A stretch of DNA of 64,000 nt from Allomyces macrogynus ATCC 38327 (lineage: Eukaryota > Blastocladiomycota > Blastocladiomycetes > Blastocladiales > Blastocladiaceae): NCBI GenBank assembly GCA_000151295.1, contig GG745330.1:461225-525224 (forward strand), read 5' to 3'. The notes beneath the pieces are model-generated. The model searched no databases, was not told the origin of the DNA, and saw only the letters and a list, made by a program, of their open reading frames with translations. Positions 32,110 through 43,230 of the stretch are shown here, piece after piece (position 1 is the stretch's first letter; the number at the start of each line of letters is the position of its first letter). Made by a program: the position numbers and the translations under genes.

Positions 32110-33480
32110 CTCCTCCATCATGGCATCGGAAATGCCCGCGAGCGAAGAAATGTGCACAGTCATCTGGAACCGATGCGCTGCACTGCCACTGCACGGCCAT
32201 AAGGTGCAGCCACAACACAGTCGTTGACCGCCTTGCACTTGCTGATCTTGAGCACGCGCAGCGACAGGGGGAGCGCAGCAATCCAAGCAACATAATCATC
32301 GGTCAACCATAAGCAGCAACACATGTCAAAGACCAGAGCCCATGATGCGTTGGCAGGTGCTGCAATGACAGAGCTGTGAAAGAGTTGCTACTCAAGTCGA
32401 CGTGACGCAACGTGGTCGGCCAAACAAACTGGGGCAAGTCGGCGTCAGTCAGCGCACACTGGCGCATCGTCAGCAACACGAGCTGGGGCAGCAGTTTGCG
32501 CGCCGGCTGTCCCGCCCAGATTTCAACTGCTCACGGTCACATCCATCACTGACGACAGCAGCTGCGCAATGAGCTGGTCGAGGCCGTCTGGTGGAGCAGG
32601 AATGAAGTCGCGCCCGTCGGTGAGATCGAAGCGGTTCAATGTTGGTGCAATTCGAAGCAGGCTTGGGAAATGAAGCACTCCGCGTGTAGAGAGAGAGCTT
32701 CAAAGTGGAAGAAGAGCGGCCATGATCTTGAGCAGAATCGGATCCTGCAGTGCGTCTTCTTCGTCTTACTCGTCCTCCTCGTGCTCCTCGTCGACGCCAG
32801 GGATCCGGTCGTCAATCGGGGAAATGTTCACGTTCAGTTTCTCCACTTCGACAGGAAACGCTTGGGCCAGAAGGGTGCATCCAACCAGTGTCGTCGGACT
32901 GTAGGACTGTGGCGGGTCGCGGACGCCAAAAGAGGCATTTAATATCTTGAGCCCAGCCTGAGGCAGAGCCAAGAGCCAGCATCGAAACCATTGAAATCAG
33001 ACTCCACATCGCCCAACGTGAATGACTTCAGCACGGTCAGAGTTGGGAGCACACGAGCAAGCACCGCCTTGACTGCTGGCACAAGCGTCTCGTGATAGCA
33101 ATCGTCCAGCTTGAACGTCGTCAGCGTTGGCGGGAGTTGCGTGATCAAGCGCGCGAGCAATCGCGCCTCGGCATCATTATCAGAGGCGCGGATGGTTCGA
33201 CCGAGAGCGTGCGCAAGGCCGGCAAACGCGCAAAAATATCGCAGTTGGCGGCCAGGCCCGTGGATTCTCGAGCTTAAGATGGGTCAACGTCGCGTGCAGG
33301 TCGTTGAAGCTCATCTCCACAAAGGTGGGTCGAGCACGGTGAGATACTGGCAATGCAGCGGGATCGACAGGGCTTTGGCCGTGAGACGATAGCGGCGCAG
33401 CTGCTTGAGCGGCAAATACAAGATGGACCAGCGACGACTCGCGGAAATGGTCTCCGAAAAGGACATGCGCGGGTTCACTG
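32110..33480 (-). pseudogene. Frameshifted leucine-rich-repeat protein remnant
   Basis: On the minus strand, LRR-like segments appear in different frames without splice signals between them. From upstream to downstream: LPLKQLRRYRLTAKALSIPL (about 33360-33440), LHATLTHLKLENP (about 33270-33320), ARLPALRTLGRTIRAS then LPPTLTTFKLDDCYHETLVP (about 33080-33230), VLPTLTVLKSFTLGDVE, LLRIAPTLNRFDLTDGR (about 32600-32660), ALTDADLPQFVWPTTLRHVD followed by LSSNSF (about 32385-32460), and LPLSLRVLKISKCKAVND (about 32220-32290). At least two frame changes coincide with single-base slips; one is in a run of five T near 33232. This looks like an RNI/F-box-type LRR gene that has lost its reading frame. Errors in the assembly could mimic this. 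Confidence 0.6.
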
Positions 33481-33812
33481 GTAACGTTGAGCGATCGGGA
33501 CCGCCAACGGCAGGAGCAGGGCGGCACAGTCATGACCCATGTTGGCGGAAATGCCCGTCGTCCACTTTCAAAAAGCGGCCAATATCTCAAGGAAGTACAT
33601 TGATGGTGTCAGCAAGTGGGGCAATTTTGGCGTCGGCTCCAATCGAGCGCTTGGTTGGCGAAAATGCGACAGGAAAGTCGCTAGTCGTGCTGATTAAAAC
33701 GCGCAAGCACGGCGCAAATAGGCTGGGTGCTGCGAGTGCCATCGTGCAGGCGGAAATCTTACTAACCACGCACGAGAACGCTGCTCCAACAAACAAGACA
33801 TGTATTCACGCT
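33481..33812. other. Intergenic downstream of TTI1
   Basis: About 330 bp between the LRR remnant and the TTI1 stop; no gene recognised. It may include more of the decayed LRR gene's 5' end. Confidence 0.35.
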
Positions 33813-36800
33813 CTAATGTGACATGGGCAGCCGTTCCGCCAGAGCGCAAAGCGCTGTTCCCAACCGCGACTTGACCCACTCCTTGCTCTCCGCACGACGC
33901 TCCCACAACGGCAAGGCAGGCATCCGCTGTGCGACCGCGACCACGCTCGCGTCGCTCCACCCGGCATCGGGCCCCATACCCACAACAAGCGCAAACCATG
34001 CTGCGTCGCGCATGCGTGGGTGTGCGAGCAACCGCTCCACAATCGCGACCACGTGCTCCTCGAGTGCTGGCTCGCCCGCCCACTTGCTCGCGCCGTGCAG
34101 CAGCGCCGGAACGAGCAACTCGGCATCGCGCGCCGAGCAGTGGTGAAATTCGACTGGCACATCCGCGACCATGGCAGCAACCGTCTCGAGCGCAATCGTG
34201 CTCGCAAACTGGTCGATCAGCGCGATGATATCGGCCAAATACCACTCCTTGACTTTGCTCGCGCCATAATCGGGCGACTGCCGCGCCATGGCCGTGAGCG
34301 CGCGCAGCGTCGACTCGCGGAGGTAGGGCGCAGAGGGCGGGATCGACGCGAGCGATACAACGTTTAGAATCCGGTAAATCTCGGGGTTGGTATGCCGGTC
34401 GTACCCTGCGAGTTTCGGAAACGCGTGCAAGATGAGCACGAGCAGCTCGTGTCGGACGCGCGGCGTTGCGGCACCGAGCAGGTTGCGCGCATGCCGCAGG
34501 ATCGTCAAAAGCACTTCAATTTCCGGCGGGAGCTTGGGCTCGGCGTCGGGGTTAAGGTCCGTTGCTCCGGCCCTGTCCGTGCGGATCGGCTCGTCAGCCG
34601 GGTTGCGGTCGTCGACGGGCGACTTTGGTGGCGGCGCGAGCTGGTACCGGTACTGCTGCAGCAACCACGGCGACACATTCCGCCAACGTTCCGGAACGGA
34701 TTTCACCTGCTCACCCGTAACCGCCCGGTTCCCCGACTTGTCCATGTCTAGTGTCGGCACGACCTTGACAAACTCGAGAAGCACCTGCACAAACTCCCTC
34801 CACAGTACGTCGCTGCCCATGTGCCGCCCGAGCGCGTCCAATACCAGCACCACGCCCGCGCGCAGCCACGGGATCGCGCGCGCTCCCGACACGCGAATCA
34901 CGGACCGAAGGTGCGCCGTGCCCGGGTGCAGGTCAGCGTACTGGAACTGCACCTGGATCGAGTGTACGAGGTAGTCGGCGCTGCGTGCGAGCAATTCGTC
35001 GAGCGACGCGCACTCGAGGACGCAGACGAGGTGGTCGAGGCACGCGGTCGCGCACGACTGCAGCGCGCGGTGCGACGACGAGTAGAAGGCGAGCACGGCG
35101 TGTAGATGGTGCGCGAGGAAAGTCGTGTAGTTGGGCAGTTGCACGACCGAGAGGCCCTCGATAATAAATGCGAGCTCGAGTGGGTTGGTCGCATCATGCA
35201 GCCGCTCGAAGTACTCAAATACGATGGGCTCGAAGCACTCGACATCCAGAGCGAGGTTGAGCAGAGCATAGATCGCAAACTTGTCCGTTTCGGCACGGTC
35301 AACACCATCGTCGTCGGTCAAGGACCGCGTGCCGCCCAGAATCTGCAAGAGCGCGGTAGTGAACGAATTGTCGCCTATGCGCACGATTGCGTTGACCAGT
35401 TGGCGCACCGCGTCGTACACGTCCTTGGCATGGAACCCCACAAAATTCCACCGATCAAACGGTGCACCGACCTCGGGCCGGAGCGGGTTGGTGTCGTCGA
35501 TTCGCAGCAAACGCACGAACTCGCGGAGCAGCGGATCGAGCTGGCACAGCAGCGCCGCTCGAATCGGCTGCTTGACATGCGCCTGCAGCTCGGCATCCAC
35601 TGTCCACGACAGCAAGCAACCCGAGACGGCGCGAAGATACACGGGCTTGACGTCGTCGCTCTTCAAGACCACGTCCTTCAAGTCGCCCACGGCACGGTCG
35701 AGAGCTTGCGTCATGTACTCAAACGAATCAATACTGTCCACAATGCGACGCGCGAGCGTGGTCAGGACGCGTTGGGCTGTGTCGCGGACCGTCAGGAAAG
35801 TGGAAATGGCATGTCGCGCCGTGAACATAAACAATTCAGTCCGCGTGGCAGCGAGGTCGTTGCTGCATTTGGTGAGGAGCGTGCCGGCCATGTCAAGACC
35901 GGCAATGTGCACGTCCGGGTGGTCGTGCCGAGCGACCGCATCGAGAGCCACCACCAGAAGACTGTGCAGCCTGATTGCCGTTTCTTGCCGCCACGCGTCG
36001 TCGCGAGTGACCCGAAGTGTGGGCGCCGTGGACGCCGTCGACGATGGTGGAACTGCAGACTTGGCGTCTGTTGCCAGCTGGTCAGCTTTCGCGGCCCGCT
36101 TGACGAGTGCCGCCCACTGGTCGCCCGGGTCGCTGGAAGTATCCGCGAATTTTCGAATCAACGTCGCCGCAATCAGGTCGCCGAGGAGACGGAGCGCCGA
36201 CCCGAGAATTGGTGCGCCGACCTTGGGCGCCTGCGTCAAACCCGCAAGCACCGACGCTGTTTTCGGGAGCACTGGCGCCAGCATATCCGGATCTGTGTCC
36301 GTCTCGAGAAGAAGCACGCGCATGGCGTCGAGCGCGGCTAATCGCAGGGACGGGAGCGCATCCCGCTCCACAACCTCGACAAGGTGTGAGTGGATATAGG
36401 TCGTGACCATGTGCCCGTGTTGCGAGGCCAAAAGTCGCGCAGCGAAATGAGCGGCGCCGATGCGCCCTTGGTCGTGCCGGTGCGGAAGCGGCGCGGCATA
36501 CACGCTGGACCATCGCGACCATTGTGGAAAACGGTCAGCAGGAGCCGCACGGCCTTGGACTTGATTTCTTCGGTGGTAGTCACCAGTGGCACGTCAGGTG
36601 ACGCTCGTGGTGCTGTTGCGCTCGCATACAACGAGACGGCCAGCAAGCAATTGTGGAGCGTGTCGACATGAATCGGGTCCATGGTCCCGCCGTCGGGCGT
36701 GAATTCAACTGCATCGGATGGCACACGCAGCCAAATGTACTCGGGAAGTTCCAAGAAGGCCTCGACGGCGGCCTGCGAGAGACTTGGGAGAGACTTGGAC

Positions 36801-37237
36801 TTGAGCACGTGGAAGAGCGGGAAGAGCATGTATTCCGCGAGCTGGCTGTCGAGTAACGTCGAAGACGGGACCAAAGTTGCCGGTGGAGAAGGTAGAGTGT
36901 CGTGAACCGCGGTTCGTGCGGGTGGGTGAGGGTTCAGTCGAGCAAACAGGTCGTGATCGTCGTCATTAGAGCCAATCGCAGAGGGTAGAAATGGGTCGCG
37001 GTCGTGGTCGAGTAGTGAGAGCTGATTCGACAAACCAGCGGTCACCGCGTCAACGGACGTGGGTGCACGCGGTATTGGCCCAAAAACGTCCTTGACTATG
37101 ACCAGGTACGATTGCAGATTTCGGCCCAGTGAGCGTGCATCATGGGACGACGAGAGGACCGTTTGGCACAGTGGTTGGACGGCACGGAATATCGTCTCTT
37201 GGCTTTGTTCAAATGTGGCTCGGTCGGCGGTGATCAT
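33813..37237 (-). CDS. TTI1: Tti1-like HEAT-repeat protein (TTT complex, PIKK stability)
   Basis: With Tel2 and Tti2, Tti1 forms a co-chaperone complex that stabilises PI3K-like kinases (TOR, ATM, ATR). The minus-strand gene reads in two segments. Segment 37237 to about 36500 starts MITADRATFEQSQETIFRAV and has FRAVQPLCQTVLS, SQLAEYMLFPLFHVLKSKSL (the conserved Tti1 N-terminal motif Y-LFPL) and EEIKSKAVRLLLTVF. Segment about 36505 to 33813 has ALPSLRLAALDAMRVLLLET, RWRNVSPWLLQQYRYQL, LPPEIEVLLTILRHARNLLG and a fully helical C-terminus ending ALAERLPMSH. Together they span about 1140 codons, the family length. The two segments are in different frames: either a very short intron (for example 44-53 nt ending in aag) or a one-base indel lies near 36470-36530. 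Family assignment rests on order and pattern of motifs. Confidence 0.75.
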
Positions 37238-37682
37238 TCCGCTCGTATCCAGTCGTGCTATCGTTTTGATTGGGGCCAGTTTTCATGAGCTTCCGGCTTG
37301 CTTGAACGCGACAAGTTGGGCTTGCGCGGCAAAATCATGGTTCCACTAGGGTCGCTGACGAGGCACATACGTCGAGGTTCCGGATTGCTGCGCGTTGGTG
37401 ATGTTGCGGACAGATGGGCCAAGTATTGATACTTGCAGCGTTCGGCAGTGTCTACCACAGATCATGCGATCACGACAGTCGCGAAGGAATGGATGAAACC
37501 GTCCCAGCTTGTTGCAGTCCAAGTCATTTCGGTGTGCAGGCTATCGACGTGGAAAAATGTCAAATCTCTCTCGCTGCCTCGCCACATGGATGTCGACCAC
37601 TGCGCGTCGGACACGCACACTCTGCCGCATCGACCTTCGCAGGCAGCTCACGCGACGCAGCAAATCAAGACCAACTTGGACC
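37238..37682. promoter_or_regulatory. Divergent intergenic region (TTI1 / MCFD2-like)
   Basis: 445 bp between outward-facing starts; contains both promoters. No other element recognised. Confidence 0.4.
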
Positions 37683-38392
37683 ATGATGGGGATGATTCGA
37701 CACGTAATCGCAGCAGCGACGTTGGCCGTGATGGTGCTCGTTGCCGTGTTCAGCATCTCAAGCCCGCAACTCGCGCTCGCCGCAGCATCAGCAAACCAAG
37801 CAGGAGCGCCGGTAAAATCACATTCCAACTACTTTCCAGCATCCGTGAAAGAGTATGATACCGTTTCTTGCGAGCCAAGCTGCGATTGCGATTGATAACT
37901 CGGTCGATACAACAGCTCACGAACGAGCACTTCCTGTCTTGAACAGGCAGTTTTTGGAGCAGCTCAAGAAAAACTCGCAGCTCGGCCCCATCGACAAAAA
38001 TGACGAGGAGTTCTATTTCTTCTCCCTGCACGACCTGAACGCCGACGAGCATCTGGATGGTGCGTGCGATTGTGATCCACCAAGACGCGTCGCCATTGCC
38101 ATGAAGCTAACGGGTGGATTGTCGGTCGTTTGTGCGTAGGCAACGAGCTGCGCGCCGCATTCGCCGAGTACACGTTTGACCAGGCCAAGACCGAGAACGA
38201 GATTGAGGCCATGGTCGACCACATTCTGGCCGAGGACGATGCCGACAACGAGTGCGTTGAGCTCTTTGCTAATGCATGCCGTCGTCATGTCAGCGCCCTG
38301 ACCTGCCTTCTCCACCGTGTAGTGGTCGAATCTCGTGGGAAGAGTATCTCGCGTCGGAGAGCATCCACGACGCAGCGGCGGCCACCCCTTAA
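37683..38392 (+). CDS. MCFD2: MCFD2-like secretory-pathway EF-hand protein
   Basis: Four exons: 37683-37852, 37947-38059, 38140-38251 and 38323-38392; 154 aa, close to the 146 of human MCFD2. An N-terminal signal peptide (MIRHVIAAATLAVMVLVAVF, cleavage near LALAAA) sends it to the ER. After a short linker, QFLEQLKKNSQLGP leads into two EF-hand loops, each interrupted by an intron: HDLNADEHLDGNEL (exons 2-3) and EDDADNDGRISWEEY (exons 3-4), both with good Ca2+ ligand spacing (D-x-N-x-D and D-x-D-x-D). MCFD2 is the Ca2+-dependent partner of the lectin cargo receptor LMAN1/ERGIC-53 in ER-to-Golgi transport. The two-EF-hand, signal-peptide architecture fits, but other small ER EF-hand proteins cannot be excluded. 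Confidence 0.75.
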
Positions 38393-38881
38393 TGACACCG
38401 CTTGGTCTCCTGGGAAACAGCTGGGGTTGTGTCCGCTGGTTGGCACAAAGGTGATATTGTGGTGTGTGGAAAAATTGTGAGCTCCATGCCCGTTGAACCA
38501 AAAACGATCACTTCTCGGGTGCTGTCAGGTCAAGACGGATCCGTGTTGAGGAGACGGTCTGTCCTCCGCATCAATTTCTTCCTCTTTTCTCTCACACTGC
38601 GACCTCCCGCCCATTCGTCGGCACTCATCGGCACGCCGGGCGCATCACAGTGAGCTTGGTGATCCTGATCGCAGTGCATGGGGAAATCGAGAGGTGAGAG
38701 CAACGGAGACGCGACCCAGACTCAAAGCACGTGACGCAGGCTGACCGCGCGCGAAAGCAGATTCGCCGGCCGTTTTCGTTCTGGTTGGGCAGCTTGCCGC
38801 GATCCCCGCACGACGGCCCTCATTTTCCTCGTCGGCAGCGTCGTCGGCTCCTCGCTCCCCCTCGTTGTCGCTGCCAACACC
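38393..38881. other. Intergenic upstream of alanyl-tRNA synthetase
   Basis: About 490 bp containing the ALA1 promoter; nothing else recognised. Confidence 0.4.
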
Positions 38882-41800
38882 ATGCCGCCCAAGTCCAAGA
38901 AGTCGCCGCAGAAGCAGGCCCCCGCCGCCGCCGCCCCGAAGGCCGCTGCCGCGCCCGCCCCCACCAAGGCCGCACCCGCCGCCGCGGCACCTGCCCCGAA
39001 GGCGGCTGCTCCGGCCCCGGCTCCGGTCGCCAAGGCGGCCCCCGCTGCCGCACCCAAGGCCGCTGTTGTTGCGGCTCCCAAGGAGGCGACGCCCGCGCCC
39101 GCGGCCGCTCCAGCCTGGTCGGCACCGCTCGTGCGCGAGACGTTCATCAAGTTCTTCCAGGACAAGCACCAGCATGCGTTTGTGCCGTCGTCCAAGACGA
39201 TCCCGCACGATGACCCGACGCTGCTGTTCGCCAACGCTGGTATGAACCAGGTACGGTCGGTCGCACGGTGGCGCTGGCGTGGCGAGAAGAGACAGTTCGA
39301 GTCTGATCAGTTTGCGGTTGCCGACGACTTTGGCTCTGATCCCGACCAACTCATCCAACGATCCCTTCCGCTTCGCTTTGCCCCGATCTTTAGTTCAAAC
39401 CCGTGTTCCTCGGCACCGTCGACCCGTCGGCGCCCATGGCCAAGCTCACGCGTGCGGCCAACTCGCAAAAGTGCATTCGCGCCGGTGGCAAGCACAATGA
39501 CCTTGACGACGTCGGCAAGGACACGTACCACCACACGTTCTTTGAAATGCTCGGCAACTGGTCGTTTGGCAACTACTTCAAGAAGGAGGCGATCGAGTGG
39601 GCCTGGGACCTGCTCACCAACATTTTCAAACTCGACAAGCAGCGGCTCTACGTGACCTACTTTGGCGGCGACGCCAAGCAGGGGCTCGCCGCGGACCTCG
39701 AGGCGCGCGACCTGTGGATCAAGATTGGCGTGCCCGCCGACCGCGTGATCCCGTACGGCGCCAAGGAGAACTTCTGGGGTGTGTTGACTCGAATTCTTTC
39801 GATTGTGCGACGCTGAACCATCAAACTCACCTTGACCTTGCACATGCAACAGAGATGGGTGACCAGGGACCGTGCGGCCCGTGCTCGGAGATCCACTACG
39901 ACTTGATTGGCGGCCGTTTCGTCCCCGCGCTCGTCAACGCCGACGACCCGACTTTGATCGAGATCTGGAACCTTGTCTTCATGCAGTTCAACCGCGAGGC
40001 CGACGGTTCGCTGCGTCCGCTGCCGGCCAAGCACGTCGACACGGGCATGGGCTTTGAGCGTCTTGTCTGCGCGCTGCAGGCCAAGATGTCGAACTACGAC
40101 ACGGACGTGTTCACGCCCATCTTCTCGCGCATTCAAGAGGTGGCCAAGGTGCGCCCGTACGAGGGCAAGCTCGGCGCGGCCGACGCCGATGGGATCGACA
40201 TGGCCTACCGTGTCGTTGCCGACCACATTCGCACCCTGACCGTAGCCATTTCCGATGGCGGCATGCCGAGTAACGAGGGCCGTGGCTACGTCCTGCGCCG
40301 TATTCTGCGCCGCGGTGTCCGCTACGCGCGCAATGCCTTCAAGGTGCCGGTCGGCACCTTCTTCTCGTCGCTTGTCGACACGGTCGCTGAGCACATGGGC
40401 GCCTTCTTCCCGGAACTCCGCGAGCACGTGGAGACGGTCAAGTCGGTGCTCGATGAGGAGGAGGCTGCGTTTGCCAAGACGCTCGACCGCGGGCTTAAGC
40501 TGTTTGACGGCATTCTCGCCAAGGCCGGTAACGCCAAGACGATTTCGGGTGCCGACGCGTGGCGTCTCTACGACACGTTTGGGTTCCCCGTCGACTTGAC
40601 CCGCTTGATGGCCGAGGAGAAGGGCATGACCGTCGACGAGGCGGCGTTCGAGGCCGAGCAGGCCAAGGCCAAGGAGCAGTCGAAGAAGCGCAAGGACCAG
40701 GCCGGCGACAAGGCCATCAAGATGGACGTGCATGCCATCAAGGAGGCAGAGACGCTCGGGTTCCCGCCGACCGACGACTCGTACAAGTACACCGCCGCCA
40801 CGCTCGAGGCCAACATTGCCGCCATCTTCCACCCGCACCAGGAGAAGAAGGGTGCCTCGTCGCACTGGGTCAAGTCGGTGTCGGAGGGCGAGACGGTCGG
40901 GATCCTGCTCAACCGCACCAACTTCTACGCCGAGTCGGGTGGTCAAGAGTACGACACGGGCTCGCTCGTCGTTGATGGCGAAGCTGAGTTTGTCGTTGAG
41001 AACGTTCAGGTGTACGGTGGCTACGTCCTGCACGTCGGTACGCTCAAGTACGGCACGCTCACCGTCGACCAGGAGGTCGTCGCCGCCTACGACGAGCTGC
41101 GCCGGTGGCCGTTGCGCAACAACCACACGGCCACGCACGTGCTCAACTACGCGCTGCGCAAGGTGCTTGGTGACGGCATCGACCAGAAGGGGTCGCTCGT
41201 CTCGGCTGGCAAGCTGCGGTTCGATTTCTCGTACCGCTCGGCGGTCACCGCCGATCAGCTGCGCGCTATTGAGAAGGAATGCTCGGCCGTGATTGCCAAG
41301 GCTCTGACCGTCTTTGCCAAGGACATCCCTCTCGCTCAGGCCAAGTCGATTCACAGTCTCCGCGCCGTCTTTGGCGAAGTCTACCCGGACCCAGTCCGTG
41401 TTGTGTCGATTGGCGTCGCCGTCGAGGAACTGCTCAAGAACCCGAATAACGCCGCGTGGATGGACCTGTCGATTGAGCTGTGCGGTGGCACGCACGCGCC
41501 GACGACCAAGGAGCTCGCCGCGTTTGTGGTCATGGAAGAGTCGGCGATTGCCAAGGGTGTGCGCCGTATTGTCGCCGTCACGGGCCACGAGGCCGCCGAG
41601 GCCGCCAAGGAGGGCAAGGCCGTGCTTGCTGAGATTGCGCAGCTCAAGAGTCTCTCGGGCCATGCCCTCGGCGAGGCCGTCAAGAACGCGACCAAGGACC
41701 TCGAGGCGCGCACCATGTCGGCGCTCGACAAGGCCGCGGCGCGCGACTTGCTCGCGTCGCTCAAGAAGCAGTTTGACGACTGGGACAAGGCGCAGAAGGC

Positions 41801-42179
41801 GGCCAAGGCCGCGGCTGCGACCGATGAGGTCAAGGCCTACTTTGCCGACGAGAACGCCAAGCCGTTCCTTGTCCGGTCGCTCGACGTGGGCGGTAATGGC
41901 AAGGCCCTGACGTCGGCCATCAACGCCGTCAAGAGTCTGCCGGGCAAGGCGGCGCTGCTGCTCGCGGTCGATGGCGACAAGGTCATGTACCACGTCTACG
42001 TTGACAAGACGCTGCACGGCAAGATCACGGCGCTGCAGTGGGCCGATATCGTCGCGCAGAAGGTGGGCGGCAAGAAGGGTGGCCGCGACGAGTCGGCTCA
42101 GGGTGCCGGTACCAACGTGAACGCGGTCGACGAGGCCGTCAAGCTCGCGACCGAGTTTGCGGCCATGAAGCTCAAGTAA
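38882..42179 (+). CDS. ALA1: Alanyl-tRNA synthetase
   Basis: Three exons: 38882-39250, 39394-39778 and 39853-42179; 1026 aa. It charges tRNA-Ala. The catalytic core begins [40 protein letters not shown] and GMNQ, spliced to [11 protein letters not shown]; then [45 protein letters not shown] and TGMGFERL follow. The editing domain has [16 protein letters not shown] and the zinc-binding [11 protein letters not shown]-terminal C-Ala-like domain ends [13 protein letters not shown]. The first ~80 residues are an unusual Ala/Pro/Lys-rich extension ([20 protein letters not shown]) preceding the normal start of the enzyme. It resembles the appended basic tails of some eukaryotic synthetases, which increase tRNA or complex binding. 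No mitochondrial presequence is evident. Confidence 0.96.
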
Positions 42180-42190
42180 AGCGCGTGCCG

Positions 42191-42228
42191 GGGCGAGAAA
42201 GGAGGATGTGGGCGAGAAAGGAGGATGT
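42191..42228. repeat. 19-bp perfect tandem duplication in the ALA1 3' UTR region
   Basis: The unit gggcgagaaaggaggatgt occurs twice in direct tandem (42191-42209 and 42210-42228), just after the alanyl-tRNA synthetase stop. Confidence 0.9.
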
Positions 42229-43230
42229 GGGCGCGTGCTTGGTGTGGCCGTCCTTGCGTATGTAATACCTGTCAGTCATATATATATTTATGGCCTTCGT
42301 CGTCGTCGCTGTCGTCTTCATCGCTGCTTATCAGCAGTTGTCCAGGACCTCTTCACAGCCGTCGTTGTCAGCGGTCGCCCCCTACGTATCAATCGAGGCC
42401 TGGCACGCCAACGGCCAACAGCAAAAGACTCCAATCAAGAAAGCCAGCAACAAGCGGCTCGAAAAGCAGAAAAGATGGATCTCAGGTGACTTCAGCCGTC
42501 AAAGTCGGCGCGATTGCAAGCGAGAGACGCTGTGAGAAACCCGTTGCGAAAGCCAGCATTTTCCTGGGTGAATCCTTGTCAACAAAAAAAAGCAGCGAAA
42601 ACCAGCCTCAAGTCGTCCTGGTTCAACAGCGGCAGCCGGCCGGCGACCACCGCCGACCCAAGGCCAGCTCCACCGCCCTTTGTCGAGCTCGAAGTCGTGC
42701 TTCCGCAACTAACCACCAATCCTTGACGTTGCAACAACCAACCTGCTGCAGTTACCAGTTGGACCTGCGCCGCATCGTCTGGTGCGCATCAAGTTGCCGG
42801 ATATGGCCGATCACGATGGGCCAACAACCACCACAACAGCGACGAGGCAGCATCGAGACGGCGACGACGACGAGACGGGCGCTAACCCGGCATTATCACG
42901 GCATATGATCATGACCAGACTTTGCACGATTGTTCCGTGCAACGTCTCCAACGCTTGTCCTTGAAGGATCGACCAGAACAGGTGCGTGACGGATTGGGAT
43001 TGATTGCCAGATTGCTCAACTGCTGCAGGCGGTTTCGACAGTCCTTGATCGGGCGACCATTTGATCGTAATCTGGATCCTGACCATGCTGGCGTTGGATT
43101 GGTTGTCGTGACGCTTCCCACGTTGGATCGGGCTGGTGGTCGCGCCACGACGATGCTTGCTCGCAACCACGTCCCGTCATGCGCAATCGTGCTCATTTTG
43201 TTCATCTAGCCTCTTCCCTACCCGTCGACC
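42229..43230. other. Gene-poor intergenic stretch
   Basis: About 1 kb between ALA1 and the PWWP gene. It has lower CG content than the coding neighbours between 42300 and 43150. Short frames exist on both strands but none shows a domain or consistent splice structure. The PWWP gene promoter lies at its right end. Confidence 0.35.

Noticed and set aside
39657..42017. Antisense open frame of 786 codons across alanyl-tRNA synthetase
   Set aside because: Same codon-shadow effect; the sense strand encodes an unmistakable enzyme.
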